A DNA stretch of 64,000 nucleotides from Athripsodes cinereus (taxonomy: Eukaryota > Arthropoda > Insecta > Trichoptera > Leptoceridae). Where the stretch lies: assembly GCA_947579605.1 (NCBI GenBank), contig OX388312.1:24513313-24577312 (forward strand). Direction: 5' to 3'. Made by a program: the position numbers and the translations under genes. This document shows, one piece after another, positions 25,386 through 38,100 of the stretch (within the stretch, counting starts at the first letter, position 1; every line of letters begins with the position of its first letter). A model generated the notes under the pieces. That model was given only the letters and a program-made list of their open reading frames with translations. It was not told the DNA's origin and ran no database searches.

Positions 25386-26824
25386 ATTAAAAAAATCCCA
25401 AAGATCCTCCGAATTTAAATCTATTAAAAATACCCAAAAAAATATTTCAATAATCGCTAACAAAATCAAACGACTTCATACTAAGATTGCAGTTTCTTTT
25501 GGATTTGTGTGCGAATGAATGACACACCACTGTTTACAACTGATGTATCATTATGATTAACCTAATGCCGTATCAGTTATGTGCTTTTAATGTTATGTAC
25601 CTACCTACATAGTACCATAGACGATTAATGGTGATATTATAACAACAATAATTAAGTATTATTATTATATTAGTTCACTTTGAGTGTGGTGTCTAGAAAA
25701 ACGACACAATTTACCAGCTATGACCGCAACACTGCACTTTATCAAAGGGAATATTATATTTTAATATTAGTATGCATTAAAAGTAATAACTTACTTTTCA
25801 CTCCTTTTTGCTCTAAGATCATGATGAATCGTGAGATCTTTTACATTACCTAGAAGATTTTTACCACGTGATTTTGATTACAAATAAGGTGAAATATTTA
25901 TATTTCAGTAGAAAAAATAACTAATTTGATTTCTTAATGTGGCTCTATGAACAGGGGACGTTCGAGAAAGAGATGAGTGGGGAAATATGGAAGTAAAATG
26001 TATAAAATATTGTCATTCATATTACGTACAAACAAATTTTTCACGAGGTTATCCACTAGCTAAAGAACATACAAACTAAATTAAATTTTGAAAGTTTGTT
26101 AAATGATAACAATGATCAAATTTTACCCATCCTAAATATTAAATGTAACACAATATACTCGTATCTGACGTGGATACTTTTATGTATCCGAGATTCTCAT
26201 AAAATCTATTTATTTGTTAATATTATGACGTGGATGTAACGTCCTAGAATTGATACATTGTACAATGACTTTGAGGTGCTTAAACGATACTTAAATGTTG
26301 TCCAAAAATCAAAATAATTAAATATGATATGTTCAAAATATTACTTACTGATTCACTGAGAAAGTTTAGAAACGAATCTAATTGAAATAATTTTTTCACA
26401 TAGGTAATAATGACATATCTTACATTTTTTATGTTTCTTCTTTGTTCATATTAGAAAAAAGTTTGAGAAATGAGGAATATATACCAACAATTGAAAAAAC
26501 ATCTATGTTTCATATTCCACTTCAAATCTGTGGCAATGCTCAACATCAACATCCTAGAGAAAATAACACGAAATGGGTTCTCACTTGTAGTAAGTACTAG
26601 ATAATATGTATATGTATACATAGTTATACAAATCTACTAATAATAATAATATAATTCTAATGCCTGTACTAACACTTCCCCAACAGAACATCTACGTACT
26701 CTTCTCTTTGTATGACTGGTCGTCGGTTGCATCCAACAACACTTGTATCAATATGATGTTACCTATGCACATATTAGTTTTAATATATTCAACATAATAA
26801 TATTAAATGTACCTACTACACTAC

Positions 26825-27295
26825 TCATCATCATCATCTCGCCCTCAACGCTCCTCTCTGGAGCACAGGGCAGAAACCAGCCTCCTCCATTCAGAGCGTC
26901 TCTGCGCCAATTGCGTCACCTCCTTCCACGACATTCCCTGCGCTCTGATATCGTTGTCATAGGAACGGTCTATTGTGAAAGAGGGACGCCCGGGCTGACG
27001 GAACCCCTGCGGACGGAAGAACAGTGCCCTTTTTGGCCAACTATCATTGGGCATTCTCAAAACATGTCCCAGCCAGGACCATCGTCTCTCCTGTATTACG
27101 GAGATTACAGGTCTCTGCTGGGTGCGCCGGCGCACAACATCATTTGTAACATGTTCATTTGACATCCAAAATCCTTCCAAGACACTTGTTTTCAAAACTT
27201 AGTATCTTCCGCTCTTGAGCCTTGGTTAAGTGCCAAGACTCACAGCTATATAGAAGGATTGGGATGATGCACGCATTGAACAAGCGACATTTTGT
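26825..27295 (-). mobile_element. LINE 3' end, ATG-repeat-tail family, copy 2 (longer)
   Basis: On the minus strand one frame reads IRTKCRLFNACIIPILLYSC, ESWHLTKAQERKIL, then FENKCLGRILDV. After a frameshift near 27160 a second frame reads NEHVTNDVVRRRTQQRPVIS, RRWSWLGHVLRMPNDSWPKR, RQPGRPSFTIDRSYDNDI and VSALCSREER. A GATGATGATGA tail follows. It is a dead, 5'-truncated copy of the same family as 11411-11648. Confidence 0.8.
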
Positions 27296-28054
27296 CCTGA
27301 TGCTGACTACACTATTACATAGAGTTTATAAAGTTGGATGGTTTTCAACTTCACTTCGAAAATTAATACAATGTTGAGAAATTTATTAATTTATTAAAAA
27401 TCTGGAGTTATCACGTTAAGAAAATAATAAAATCATCATAATATTTTAAACAATACCTAAATCTGAGGATGTTTGGGGGTATATTTGGATTAACGTACAA
27501 TATTAAAAAAAAGTTTTATGACAATATTTCAATATTGTACAGAATGAGTGAGTGGAACTTCATTAGAATAGGAAAGAACAACCACAAAAAATTGTCGTTG
27601 GTTTAACGTATGTAAAAAAAAATATATGATTTTTTTAGTGTCCGTTAGTACGAGTACTTCGGTGTGAATATCTGTCACCCTACTTGTAAACCGTAAGTTA
27701 ACTACTTACCTACTTGTAAATACAGAACCATGATCAAGTTCCAATCTTCAGATTGGGTAGCCCTACACACTCCATTTTCTACTACATATATGCTAACTTT
27801 CCTCACACAAGAAAACACACTACACCACAAGATACAATAATAAAAGTCACACATTACAGTATAAGTACCTACGTACCTACTATTTGCTTGATCGGTTGAT
27901 CTAAATATTAATATTATTTATATACCTACGCAGAACATAATTCAATCAGAGCTACGGTTTACATGCATTAACATTATAATTACTGTCAATTTGCAATCAT
28001 TTTATAAAACTTTATGAGATTTAATTCAATTTAAAATGTATCCATTCAATATCA

Positions 28055-28084
28055 GCAGAAGACAGCTCTCCTGGCTTCGAAACA
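28055..28084 (+). repeat. Hammerhead-like hairpin repeat, divergent copy
   Basis: CAGAAGACAGCTCTCCTGGC followed by TTCGAAAC. It shows the layout C(T/A)GAAGA, short stem AGC/GCT, CGAAAC on the plus strand. A weak relative of the other copies. Confidence 0.3.
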
Positions 28085-30512
28085 TTTCAGAATGGATCGG
28101 TGTCAGAACCGTAGTGGAACTGTTTCGCCCTTTAAGAAGAAGGTTTAAAAAAATTAATGGCTTCTTTAAGAAGAAGATATACAGTTGATGTACAGGTTTT
28201 TTGAGGTAGGTAAATATACGAGTATTTCAGAGGATGGATGAAAATTACTATTAAAAAAAGGTTTGTAAATCTTTTAGTCGTATATAAAAAATGCAAACAA
28301 AATTGAGTTGGAATCTGAAGCACCAAGAATGTAGAAAAATCATTTCAGATGAACGTAATTAAATTTTTGTTGTTACAAAAGAAATATTTATCACCAAATT
28401 CTATTTTACAATCAAAAACAGGTATGTATTCCAAGACACGAATTTAAGAAATTTATGAAATAGTGATAATAACTTTTTATTGATACAAAAAAATATATGA
28501 GCAATATTGGCGAGCTTACTGCCTAGAAGCAATTTCTTCCAGCTAACCAAAGTAATAATAAAGAGGATGATTTATATTTGGCACCATTCCTTGATCTATG
28601 ATCATCTGAAGGATGCCGTTTTATTTTCTTTAGTTTGTTCTTCAAGAAATAAAAAAAAAACGCTAATAAATAATACACACCTTTAGAGTAAATATTATAA
28701 AAATACGATATGAACAATGATAAGTATAAAAATATTTAAATAAAACTATTCCTCTTTCTGCCTATATAATAATAATTATTCATCCATCCATACATGACAC
28801 ACTTCATCTTTCATATCAGTTCTCCGATCAATAGTATTATAATGCATAATATATCTATAGCTTTTATCATATAACACAACACAAGTTACTTATGTTTATT
28901 GATATTAAGAAAAATAAATGTTTTAGTCGTTTTAAACCATGGGGTCTCAAGACCTTAGCGTCTGATGATGATCCGCAGGTGATCTATAAAAAAATACACA
29001 AAAAAAAAAAAAAATTTATAAAAACTTACTATAAAGGGCATGCTCGTGTGAAAGACATGATTTTGAGATATGAGACTCCTCATAGTTTCAATAATAATAT
29101 ATTATGTTGGGATAAGGAAATTTAATATCTCTACCTCCTTGTTTTTGATATTTTACTTACGAGTATTGCCGTCATTATACACTTCATTAACTTCTTCATA
29201 ATTTAAATATTAAACAATAAGAGTTTTAGGGTAGCCGAAATCAATCGTTACAAGAGTACTATGACTAGACAAAATAATTCGAATTATGGAACTCTCGAGT
29301 ACACATTTGAATGTCTTGGGATCGACATTGAACATATTCATTTGTAATGAAATATCGACAGAATTCAAAACTAACTGAATTTACCAACCTCAATTTTTTT
29401 CGCTATTTTTCGTATAAAATTCATTAAGAAGAGGCAGCTTTTCTAAATATTCAGTAGAAAATGTTTTATTTTTGGATTTGTTTACTCCCGATCGCAAACG
29501 ACATATTTGAAATAAAAAAAATAATTCTTCAAATTAAACCACAATATTTAAAGAAAATTCATAATATATTTGATGGGGTCATTAGAGCTGAATACGGACT
29601 CGCCAAAATATACTTTTTTTCTCTAAGTAAATCTAGGTTTCAAAATAAGGTAAATCTGGGTTTGAATCTAGGTTTAAAAATAAAGTAAATTTGGGGTTAA
29701 AATAGCCATAAAAAGCAATATATTTAAAAAAAAACCTTGATTAATTGAAATACTGAACCAAGTATTTGGTAACGAAACAGTGCGACAAAAAGTATTGATA
29801 TTTTTATCTGTTTCCCTGTTGACGATCAGGTGAATAGTTTTTTTCTTTATATTATATTAGTACCAGGATTATTTTTAAATGTCTTCTCATCGATTGCATT
29901 AAAAGGATGTAAGACTACTTAAGTATTATTATGTAAATAAAAAGATCGATCCATTTTATAATACAACATAATTTGTATAGGTATCGCAACCATACACCGT
30001 GACGGAAGTTCGGGGGCTCAAACCACAGTCTGCCCGAGTAGTTTAATTATAGACAAATAGACAAGGCGTAACAAGATGTACAAAGTGTACCAAGTATGAT
30101 TTCCAAAGTTTTACAAATTAACAGTATTATATATTTAATAATTTGTGATTAATTTGAGTTTTCAGAATGTTCAACTAAATAAGGCCAAAAAGACAATGAA
30201 TTTTTGTTCACAAATACCCGACAGTCTGTAGGTATATACTCTTCCTCAAAATACATTATTCTTACGACAAGGATTACGGAATGTGGTGAGAAGAAGTGTG
30301 TAAAAAGACAGTGTCCTAAATAGATGAAAAGCCTCGTTTTTCTTCGCATGACGTTAAAAATTTCATGAAGCACTTGGCAAAGATTTTGTTTCGCCCTCTT
30401 GTTTGTAAGTTTTCAAGTTTCCTGTAAAAGGTAGGTGCTTTAAAAAATAAAGATATTTAATTCTTAAATATAGCGATGAGGTTTGCTTAACACCTTTAAT
30501 GTATTATTTTTA

Positions 30513-30600
30513 GTTGACACGGAGAGGACAGCTTTTATGTTTATTACATGTAGTTAGTCTGTTGGCTACCCTATTTGTGAAATATGCCGTGATGGTATAG
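30513..30600 (+). repeat. Dispersed repeat, copy b
   Basis: GACACGGAGAGGACAGCTTT, TTGGCTACCCTA and AATATGCCGTGATGGTATAG. Copy c follows in the same orientation 85 bases later. Confidence 0.65.
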
Positions 30601-30684
30601 TAATTTGTTTTGGTATTCACTTATAAAGGTTTCTCGAGCTTACCCGCAAACATTCGAAATATTATTATTATTTATTTATTTTAT

Positions 30685-30779
30685 ATTGGCACGAAGAGGA
30701 CAGCTTGCATGTTTCTTACATGCGGCTGGTCTGCTGGCTGCCCCACTTGTGGGATGTGCCGTGATGGTATAGCATAGCA
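30685..30779 (+). repeat. Dispersed repeat, copy c
   Basis: TTGGCACGAAGAGGACAGCT, ACATGCGGCTGGTCTGCTGG, CCCCACTTGTGGGATGTGCC and GTGATGGTATAG. It looks the best preserved of the six copies. Confidence 0.65.
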
Positions 30780-32765
30780 TTTATTTATTTCCAAAATATT
30801 ACATACTTAAATAACATGAAAACATCATAATGGAATATATTGCCCCACTAGATCGAAATCTGTTCTGGGGCAATACTAAGAAAATACTAAAAAAATAATA
30901 AAATAAAACAACACAATTACTTAAATAATAAGAAAAATAAGACAATATAAAAATTAAAATATAATTTGTAGGATAATAAAATAAAAAATAAAGTTTTGAA
31001 ATCACGGTGAATATTTTCGGACAATGAACAATCGTATAAAGCAAACGTGATTGATAACCATAAATTTAATCTAAGTATACTATTTAGCTCTATCAATATT
31101 ATTGTGTACCTGTTATTATTATTATTATTAACGTGCTGGTTGACTGGAAGAGATGGACCGTAGTGCCGACACGTGGGAGTGAAAAGTTATCTAATGATTT
31201 TATACGGCTTTATGATAAGTTTTATTATAATACTGGTAATTATTGTGCATCAATTTGAAGGAAATGCGCGTCTACCTTGCACATAAAAATATACTGAAAG
31301 ATGTTATTAGTTCTGCATATTCATCCATAAATTATTTTATTGCATTATTAATATCTCTTTCATATCGACTTTTTGTGGAGATAATAGGTTTTTATACCAT
31401 TTCTAACAAAAGGAATTTACTGCGTTTAATGAATATAATGTTTTTCTTATAAACTATTATATAATTAAGTCAATTTATTATTCAATGTTCAAAGAAACAA
31501 AAGATTGGGCTCTAATATAATTCAGGAAATTTCACGGGTAGGTAACATACATATTTTCGTCTAATGTACCTAGTAAAAGACCAACTGGTTAACAGAAAAA
31601 ACTTATCTTTGCAAACAACGTGGTCAATATTCCTTTTTCTTGTAGGTATATTTATGTCATAGAATTTCTGTTTATCTGTATTTTTTGTAATATTTTATTA
31701 TTGTTTTGATTGTTTACTGTTTACGTAAAAGGTTATTTTTACTGTAATGCTGTTCGTTGGTTCTTTTGTACAATAAATAAATAAAACAAAATAAAATAAA
31801 AGTGCGCGATTTATTTTAATCTAAAATACGTTAAAGATATCTCATTTGTATGGGCAAGTCAACAAATAAGAAACTACGCAAATAAATCAGTCAGAAATGT
31901 AATACTATGTATTTCTCAAAAGAGGTCAAAAGACTTGCAAAGCATTGACGAGGTCAATCAAATCAACGTACCGTGGTTGTATTTATTATTTGAATTATTA
32001 AGAACTATTAAGTGATTTGTCAACCCAGTTACATATTATCATAATATAATGTTATTTTTACTATTGAATTTAGCCAACAAAACCGGTTCTTAGATCATAA
32101 ATATTGACATACGAGATCAATCTTCAGAGTTACGAATGAAATCCATTAGTTATTTTATTATTGCATAGATTATTATTTTGACGTAACTAGAATCAAATAC
32201 ATGCCATAGTGAACGTCTCGTACTAATTAAATGAAATTATTCTTACATCACAACTAAAATAATATCATCACGACATTTTCAACAAATCGAACAAAATATA
32301 AAGTTCATACGTTCATTTTTTGTTAGACAAACAGAGAAGAGAATGCATTATTTTTGCTGGTTTACATACTTTACTTATTTCTTATTTACTGGTTTACTTG
32401 CTGCTTATTGTGTACACTTGAAATATTTTTTCTCTCAACTCTTTGTATCTTTATTTTGATAAATATAATTAAAAACATTATTTGTATTCACATATTGAAC
32501 TCGTGAATCTGATTTTAACGATCCAGTACTACAGTTACATAAATACATAGCGCATTGTATCACTACTATTCTAAGCTTGGCTTAATTTTTTTAAGAAAAC
32601 GATCGATGTGAAATAGATGAAGCTCAACTTGTAAGCACAACAGATGAGATTCATTAGGTTTTCCAAACTAGCTTTTTCTATTAAAACTCTCATTGAAGTT
32701 TTGTATAATTGTGACCATCATTATTCATAGTAATGATTTTGAATATACATAAAAATGTGACTTAC

Positions 32766-33077
32766 TTGTATCGTAACGAATGTATCAGTATTCTGCACTC
32801 CATCGCTGGCTCTGATAACGAGTCTGTAAGTGTCTTTGGTTTCTCTATCTAAGGGTTCCAATAATTTCAATGTTCCAGTCTCTGCATCCATAGAAAACTT
32901 CTCACGTCCAGGCGATTCACGGAGACTGTACCTAACTCTTCCAAGTGTGTCTGGATCTTTAGCTTTTATTTCTCCAACAGTTTGTCCTGCTCCAAACTCT
33001 TCTGATACGGTAAAGATGATTGGTTGATCTCCAAATGACGGTGGACTGTCATTCTTGTCCAAAACGTTGACTCGAAC
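32766..33077 (-). CDS. ft: Fat-like cadherin, exon 1 of 6 seen in the window (internal exon)
   Basis: The exon encodes 104 residues, VRVNVLDKND to DTFVTIQ. It is bounded by an acceptor (polypyrimidine tract, CAG at 33078-33080) and a donor (GTAAGT, reading down from 32765). Both ends are phase 0. It starts at the end of one cadherin repeat, with a variant calcium linker (LDKNDSPPSF, where DxNDNxPxF is usual). It then carries nearly a whole repeat with the AKDPD, LDRE and ASDG calcium motifs. The next exon supplies the following linker in frame. Fat is a giant type I membrane cadherin that binds Dachsous between cells and feeds the Hippo and planar-polarity pathways. The identification rests on the joined protein resembling Drosophila Fat; this exon alone would only say large cadherin. 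Confidence 0.88.
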
Positions 33078-34012
33078 CTGGAAATTAAAAAAATAAAATA
33101 TTAACAAACGGAGGCTTATAATAAATTGCAACATGTATTTTATTTTAAACATTTATTATAAAAACTCTTATGCTGTATTTGAAATTTTGAACAAAATATT
33201 CATGCTTTTGAAATTAATATTTTTTTATTTTAGGTAAGTAGTAAATAACACAAAAGATAGCGTAATTATAAATTGTATTCAAATATCTATTCAAAATGCT
33301 GTTATTTTATTCAAAATAATTTTGAAGTTAAAAGGAATCTTGAAGCAGTCTGACATATTTTATGTTAGTCAGTCCTTGAATATAAATGTAATGGTAGGTT
33401 TTTTAACGTAAATCTTTCATACATTATGAGCTGGTTCAAACGAATAATAATTCTGTTTACAAATTTCGAGGTGTGAACTCTTGTTATTTTGCCCCGGGCT
33501 GTAAACGTATCCACGATACATTTTACGCATGAGAAGTAAAGTTAGTTGTAGGTATAATGATGTATACCAATTTACTCTTTGTATTATTATCTAAGGGAAA
33601 AAGTTTGAATAAAATACTACATAGAGGAAGTGCAGCATATTTGGAATACTGCAGGTAATTTGGAATACCGAGGTTTCTCAAAAATGGTTCGGTGTATCTG
33701 TGTTTTGTTCTAACAAGCTATAAGAACATACAGCATCCACACCATTTACATGCAAAAATAAGTTTTTAGTTGATATCTTGTGTCGTACGGGTCGGACATA
33801 TATCGAAGCTTTTTTAAAAACTTTTTTTCTGGGAATTCAATTCTCTCTAAAATCGATCTTAACGTATCTAAATATTGCTTTATTTGTTAAAATTATTAAA
33901 TGACATAATAAGTTAATGATCTTATGTTTATTTTTAAATTATTATAAATTTATATACAATTTATGGCAAATTGAATAAAATGATGGCTTGTTGCTAATTT
34001 GGAATACCAACA

Positions 34013-34360
34013 GTGAATATAATTTGGAATACCTATTCCATATTGAAAAGGAACATAAAAAAATCAGAATCTGAATCTCCTGATTTTTCTTTGGTTGCTG
34101 ATTCTAAAAATGATGTTGATTCAGATATGTCTGAGGTTTCTTTTGAAAAGGAGTGCCTGAAACCATCCGAAGAAGACGCAATGTGCTTTTTCTGTAACGG
34201 AAAATTTTGTGACAACTGGTGTGAAGAAAATTGTGTGCAATGCCTAATGTGTGTAATGTGGGTGCACTGTGCATGTGTAGGAAATGATTTCAGGTCCTAT
34301 ATTTGTGATTATTGTAAATATTATTTTAATAGTTTTACATTATTTTATACTTTCCAATAG
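34013..34360 (+). pseudogene. Remnant of pogo-like transposase C-terminus with PHD-like zinc finger
   Basis: A 115-residue open frame inside the TA-flanked transposon. After an acidic serine-rich stretch (SESESPDF, DVDSDMSEVSFEKE) comes a Cys/His array, CFFCNGKFCDNWCEENC, then CVMWVHCACVG and YICDYC. The spacing C-x2-C...C-x2-C-x2-WVHCAC...C-x2-C resembles the PHD-like finger that often ends insect pogo/Tigger-type transposases. No catalytic domain precedes it in any frame I read. The start codon is arbitrary (it begins in one of the AATTTGGAATACC repeats). It might be expressed as a finger-only protein, but decay is the simpler view. Confidence 0.6.
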
Positions 34361-34402
34361 GTGCAGGTAATTAGGAATACCCTATTCCAAATTACCTGCA
34401 CC
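34360..34402. repeat. Internal hairpin of the pogo-like element
   Basis: GGTGCAGGTAATTAGGAATA and TATTCCAAATTACCTGCACC pair around a 3-base loop. The arms repeat the GCAGGTAATTTGGAATACC block found next to the left terminal repeat. Confidence 0.7.
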
Positions 34403-35097
34403 TTATGTCAAAACACAATTTTTGCCATTTTTCAATTATTTGACGTTTTCACTTGTTTCGTATAAAAATAACTTATTTTTTCAAATTTTATATTAACAAG
34501 TATAAAATGTATGATAAATAAATGCTATTTCTATCAATAAAATGGATTTTGTTTTAAAGTTATTCCTTAAAATGTAAATGGTATTCCAAATATGCTGCAC
34601 TTCCTCTACTGATTAAAATTGTTCTGATGTACAAAACAACTTGCGTCAAAGACGAAATAATACCTAACCCTTATCCCTCGTGTTCTTTGTCGAATTATTT
34701 ACCTTACGTCTTTATTATAAAATCATTGCATGGAAGAAAGTTAAAAGGCGACGAACGTATTCTTAGTATATATGGAATTTAATGCATAGGAGAACAATAA
34801 TTAGTGTATGAATCGCTGGAGTTGATTTATAATAATATGATAAACTTTCTGCTTATTTAAACTTTTTAAATTATTTATGTACCTAAGAACTTGCACGGTA
34901 TTAAAAACATTGTATTAGCAATGATGTCAGTAAATAATTTTCGCGTACCTACTCTTTTTCCTCAATATTAAATTGAATTTCAATTTATTGTTCAGTACGA
35001 CAAATAAATGAAAATTGTGGATAGGTACACTATGATTTTTTGGAGTGGAGCTGTACCCAACTTAAAACCTATCCTGAATAAATCTTGATTTTATTAA

Positions 35098-35160
35098 GAC
35101 GGAGAGCGCAACTTGTATTTTTATCACATGCAGCTTATTCACTAACTATGCCGTAAAATA
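35098..35160 (+). repeat. Dispersed repeat, copy f (decayed)
   Basis: ACGGAGAGCGCAACTTG, ACATGCAGCTTATTC and CTATGCCGTAA match the family with deletions. Confidence 0.45.
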
Positions 35161-38100
35161 AATGATAGAAATATCAAACGGTCATATCATCGGATGTTAG
35201 ACATGTGCAAAAATAAACTATTCAACATTGTTTGTAACTTATTGAATACCTAATTTGTATACTTAGATATTATATATATAACGATTGTCTATATGTAACT
35301 ATGTCTTACATAATCATGACAAGCAAAATAAATCAGACTTAAACGGTTCTAGAGTTTAGTTAGAGTTTTATTTATGGGAAAATGATGTTACTCAAGAAAT
35401 TATTAATAAATAATTAGGTATGATTATTTATAACATTTTGCCACGGGATAGTTTTTCATGCTATCACGATGAATCAATATTTTATATTATTATTATTATC
35501 ATAATCAATGTGATAAGTTCTTGTTTTTGATATAAGTTCTTGATCAGAATTAATCACGATTATCCTATGGCAACCAACTGCTGTTACCAATGACGACCGC
35601 CTACGAAGGACACACTATATAAATTATAATAAAATGCAATGCATCAAACAGAAGAGAATATAAAAATGAAGTCAATCAGTGTTCATATTATACTTGAAGG
35701 TCTGTAATCTCTGTACACGAGAGATACTCGAGGTTTAACAATAATCCAATGACAGTTGGCAAAAAGAATACTGTTTGAAAACGACATCGCATGTCGGAAC
35801 CTAGGACCCTATAAAAAAGTAGCCAGTAAAACTTTGAATCATATTTTTATTTGTAATTCATTAGCCCGTTAGCTTTCCGACGGTCTGGATGCCTCTCTTT
35901 CACTATACACAGCTCCTACGACAAACTCATCGTTTGACACACTTTGTATTGTATAATTTTATTAAATATATTTAGCAATTTAATTTAATACATAAAATGT
36001 GTCCTTTTTTTTAACACCAACCTTTTACAGGTCACTCGAAAACTCAAACAAAATAGTGGTAAACCCGTTCATTTATTATAAAATTAATGAAATTTGATAA
36101 GAATACGATGTTTAAAACGTCATTGGTTTAGTTGAAAGAGATCGCGCCTTTGCGACAAACTCGCCCTCTTTAAAATTGATTGTATTTAATTTGAATGTAT
36201 ACCTTTTATGAAATTGTTTTTAATCACTGTACAGTAAAGAATGAATAAATAAATTATAAATATTAAAACCAGATACAAAATAATTACAAACTGTATCAAA
36301 ACAAACTCTGCGGATAATTTCCACTAAATAATTCTAGTTCTTGCATTATTTGCTTGATGAATAAATTAATTTTATGCCGGTAATTGAAAAAAGTTTATAG
36401 TAAGGAGTGTGTTCAAAATTATTTAGTGTTTTTATTCAGTGTTTTTTGTAAAAAGAATCGAAACATTTTCTAAATTCAAATTTAGTTTCATACAAAAATG
36501 AAAACAGACTAAAGGATGATAATATCGTCCCTCTTCTGACTAACTGTCGTATCCGACATTTTTGGCGAAATCGAGTTATGATCACCAATGTGTATTCATA
36601 TGTGCCCTGCATGTTCTCACTGAAGATCACACCTGTAACTGTTACCGTTATTCTGATTTGCTGTCGTATTTACGAATTATTCTAAATAAAATGTGTTGTA
36701 TCTACTAATTCCTCAAAATTTCATCACAAAAGTGATTCTGAGATATATAAGAATAGGTACAAATAAAATAATGTAATATATTTACACGGTATTATATAAC
36801 TAGGAGAGACGAAAATATGCACGACAAAACACTTAAAACGCTCTCCTGAACAATTTACATTTAGGCAGATACTACTGTTAGTCAGAAGAGGGACGATATG
36901 TGTAGGTATTTTTAATAGCATAGATACAAAACACATTCGTTTTTTGAATTGGAAACATTATAATTTTAATAACCATTAGTAAAATATACATAGATAATTT
37001 ATAACACTGCATAGATTCGTTATTGTTATTGTTGTTACATCAGAACGTGTGGGACGTTTTTTATTTTTTGAATTAAAAATTTAACGATCGTACGTAAATC
37101 TTCTACAGTATACTGTTGTTAATATTAGTTATATCTATACTTGTGTATAACTAGAAATGTAAACTGACTTGAGTCACATAGACATAATTTTATTTTGTTG
37201 TCATATGTAAATCATTCATGAAGGGAAGAACATTAGGAAGGGAGTTACCTACCAGATTGGGGACAACTAAGTATAATAATAATGATTTAGACAATTTCTC
37301 CCGCTGGCTATAAAAAGTATCCAACATACATATTATTATCTATGATTATTGTTGTTTATTAAGAGAACAAGAACATTGTTACATTAAAAAAATTATAACG
37401 TTGTCAGGTTAGTATATTCTATTTCCATAATTCATTGAGAACAACAACAATTAATCAAAATTAACAATTGGAATGCGGAAGTACCTACAACATATTAAAA
37501 TAATTGCTTAAACGAAACATTGAAGCAATATATTTAAAGCAACTAAAATTTGAATAAATAATTATGTGCATTGTTCAATGTTCATGAACATAATATCTTA
37601 AAAAGTTTATATCGTAAGGTTTGTATTTATATAATTTAGAGTAGCCAGTGATCCTGCTGAAGAAAAATGTTGCATACGGAGAAGGGGGGGGGGAGGGATA
37701 TAGCGATTGAAAATCATTAAACTCTGTGAATAAATGTTTGTAAAACTTAATTTTTTTTATCAATATTTTGGTAGGGAATACTCGCGAATTCATCATTCAT
37801 CATAAAGTGTATACAATCAATTACTAAGTGAAGTCAAAGTTTGCTTACTGCTTAATTGATGTTATTACAAATTAAAATTATTGATTAAAGTATGGTTCAA
37901 ACGTTAACCTTTTAAGTGCGGTGAAGAACCTTACACTTCCTATAGTAGACTTATACATAGCGATACTAATAATAATAATATGTCGATAGCCTGTGGGTGT
38001 ATAACGGCGCTTCTAACAAGACCATGTCTCAATGTGTTATTATGTGATTACTGTATTCAGTTCTTCTTCACAACTACAACAAGCCGTTTGTATGAGGCTG

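Larger units (their letters stand above)
20096..32765 (-). other. ft intron (12.7 kb)
   Basis: It holds LINE 3' ends (21922-21975, 26825-27295), a GC-rich perfect hairpin (22520-22552), three copies of a dispersed repeat (25121-25385, 30513-30600, 30685-30779) and a hairpin repeat (28055-28084). The rest is AT-rich with no coding signal. Confidence 0.75.
33624..34606 (+). mobile_element. Pogo-like (Tc1/mariner superfamily) DNA transposon, internally deleted
   Basis: The 983-bp element is flanked by TA at 33622-33623 and 34607-34608. The 26-bp terminal inverted repeats are perfect: GAGGAAGTGCAGCATATTTG and six more bases. AATTTGGAATACC is repeated inside both ends and in the interior (near 33657, 34003, 34020, 34373 and inverted near 34385), and could be transposase-binding repeats. 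The DDE catalytic domain is missing; only a C-terminal finger remains, so this copy cannot move by itself. Confidence 0.85.

Noticed and set aside
25167..25518. Overlapping 64-83 codon frames on both strands
   Set aside because: They lie in the longest copy of a dispersed repeat and have no recognisable protein motif.
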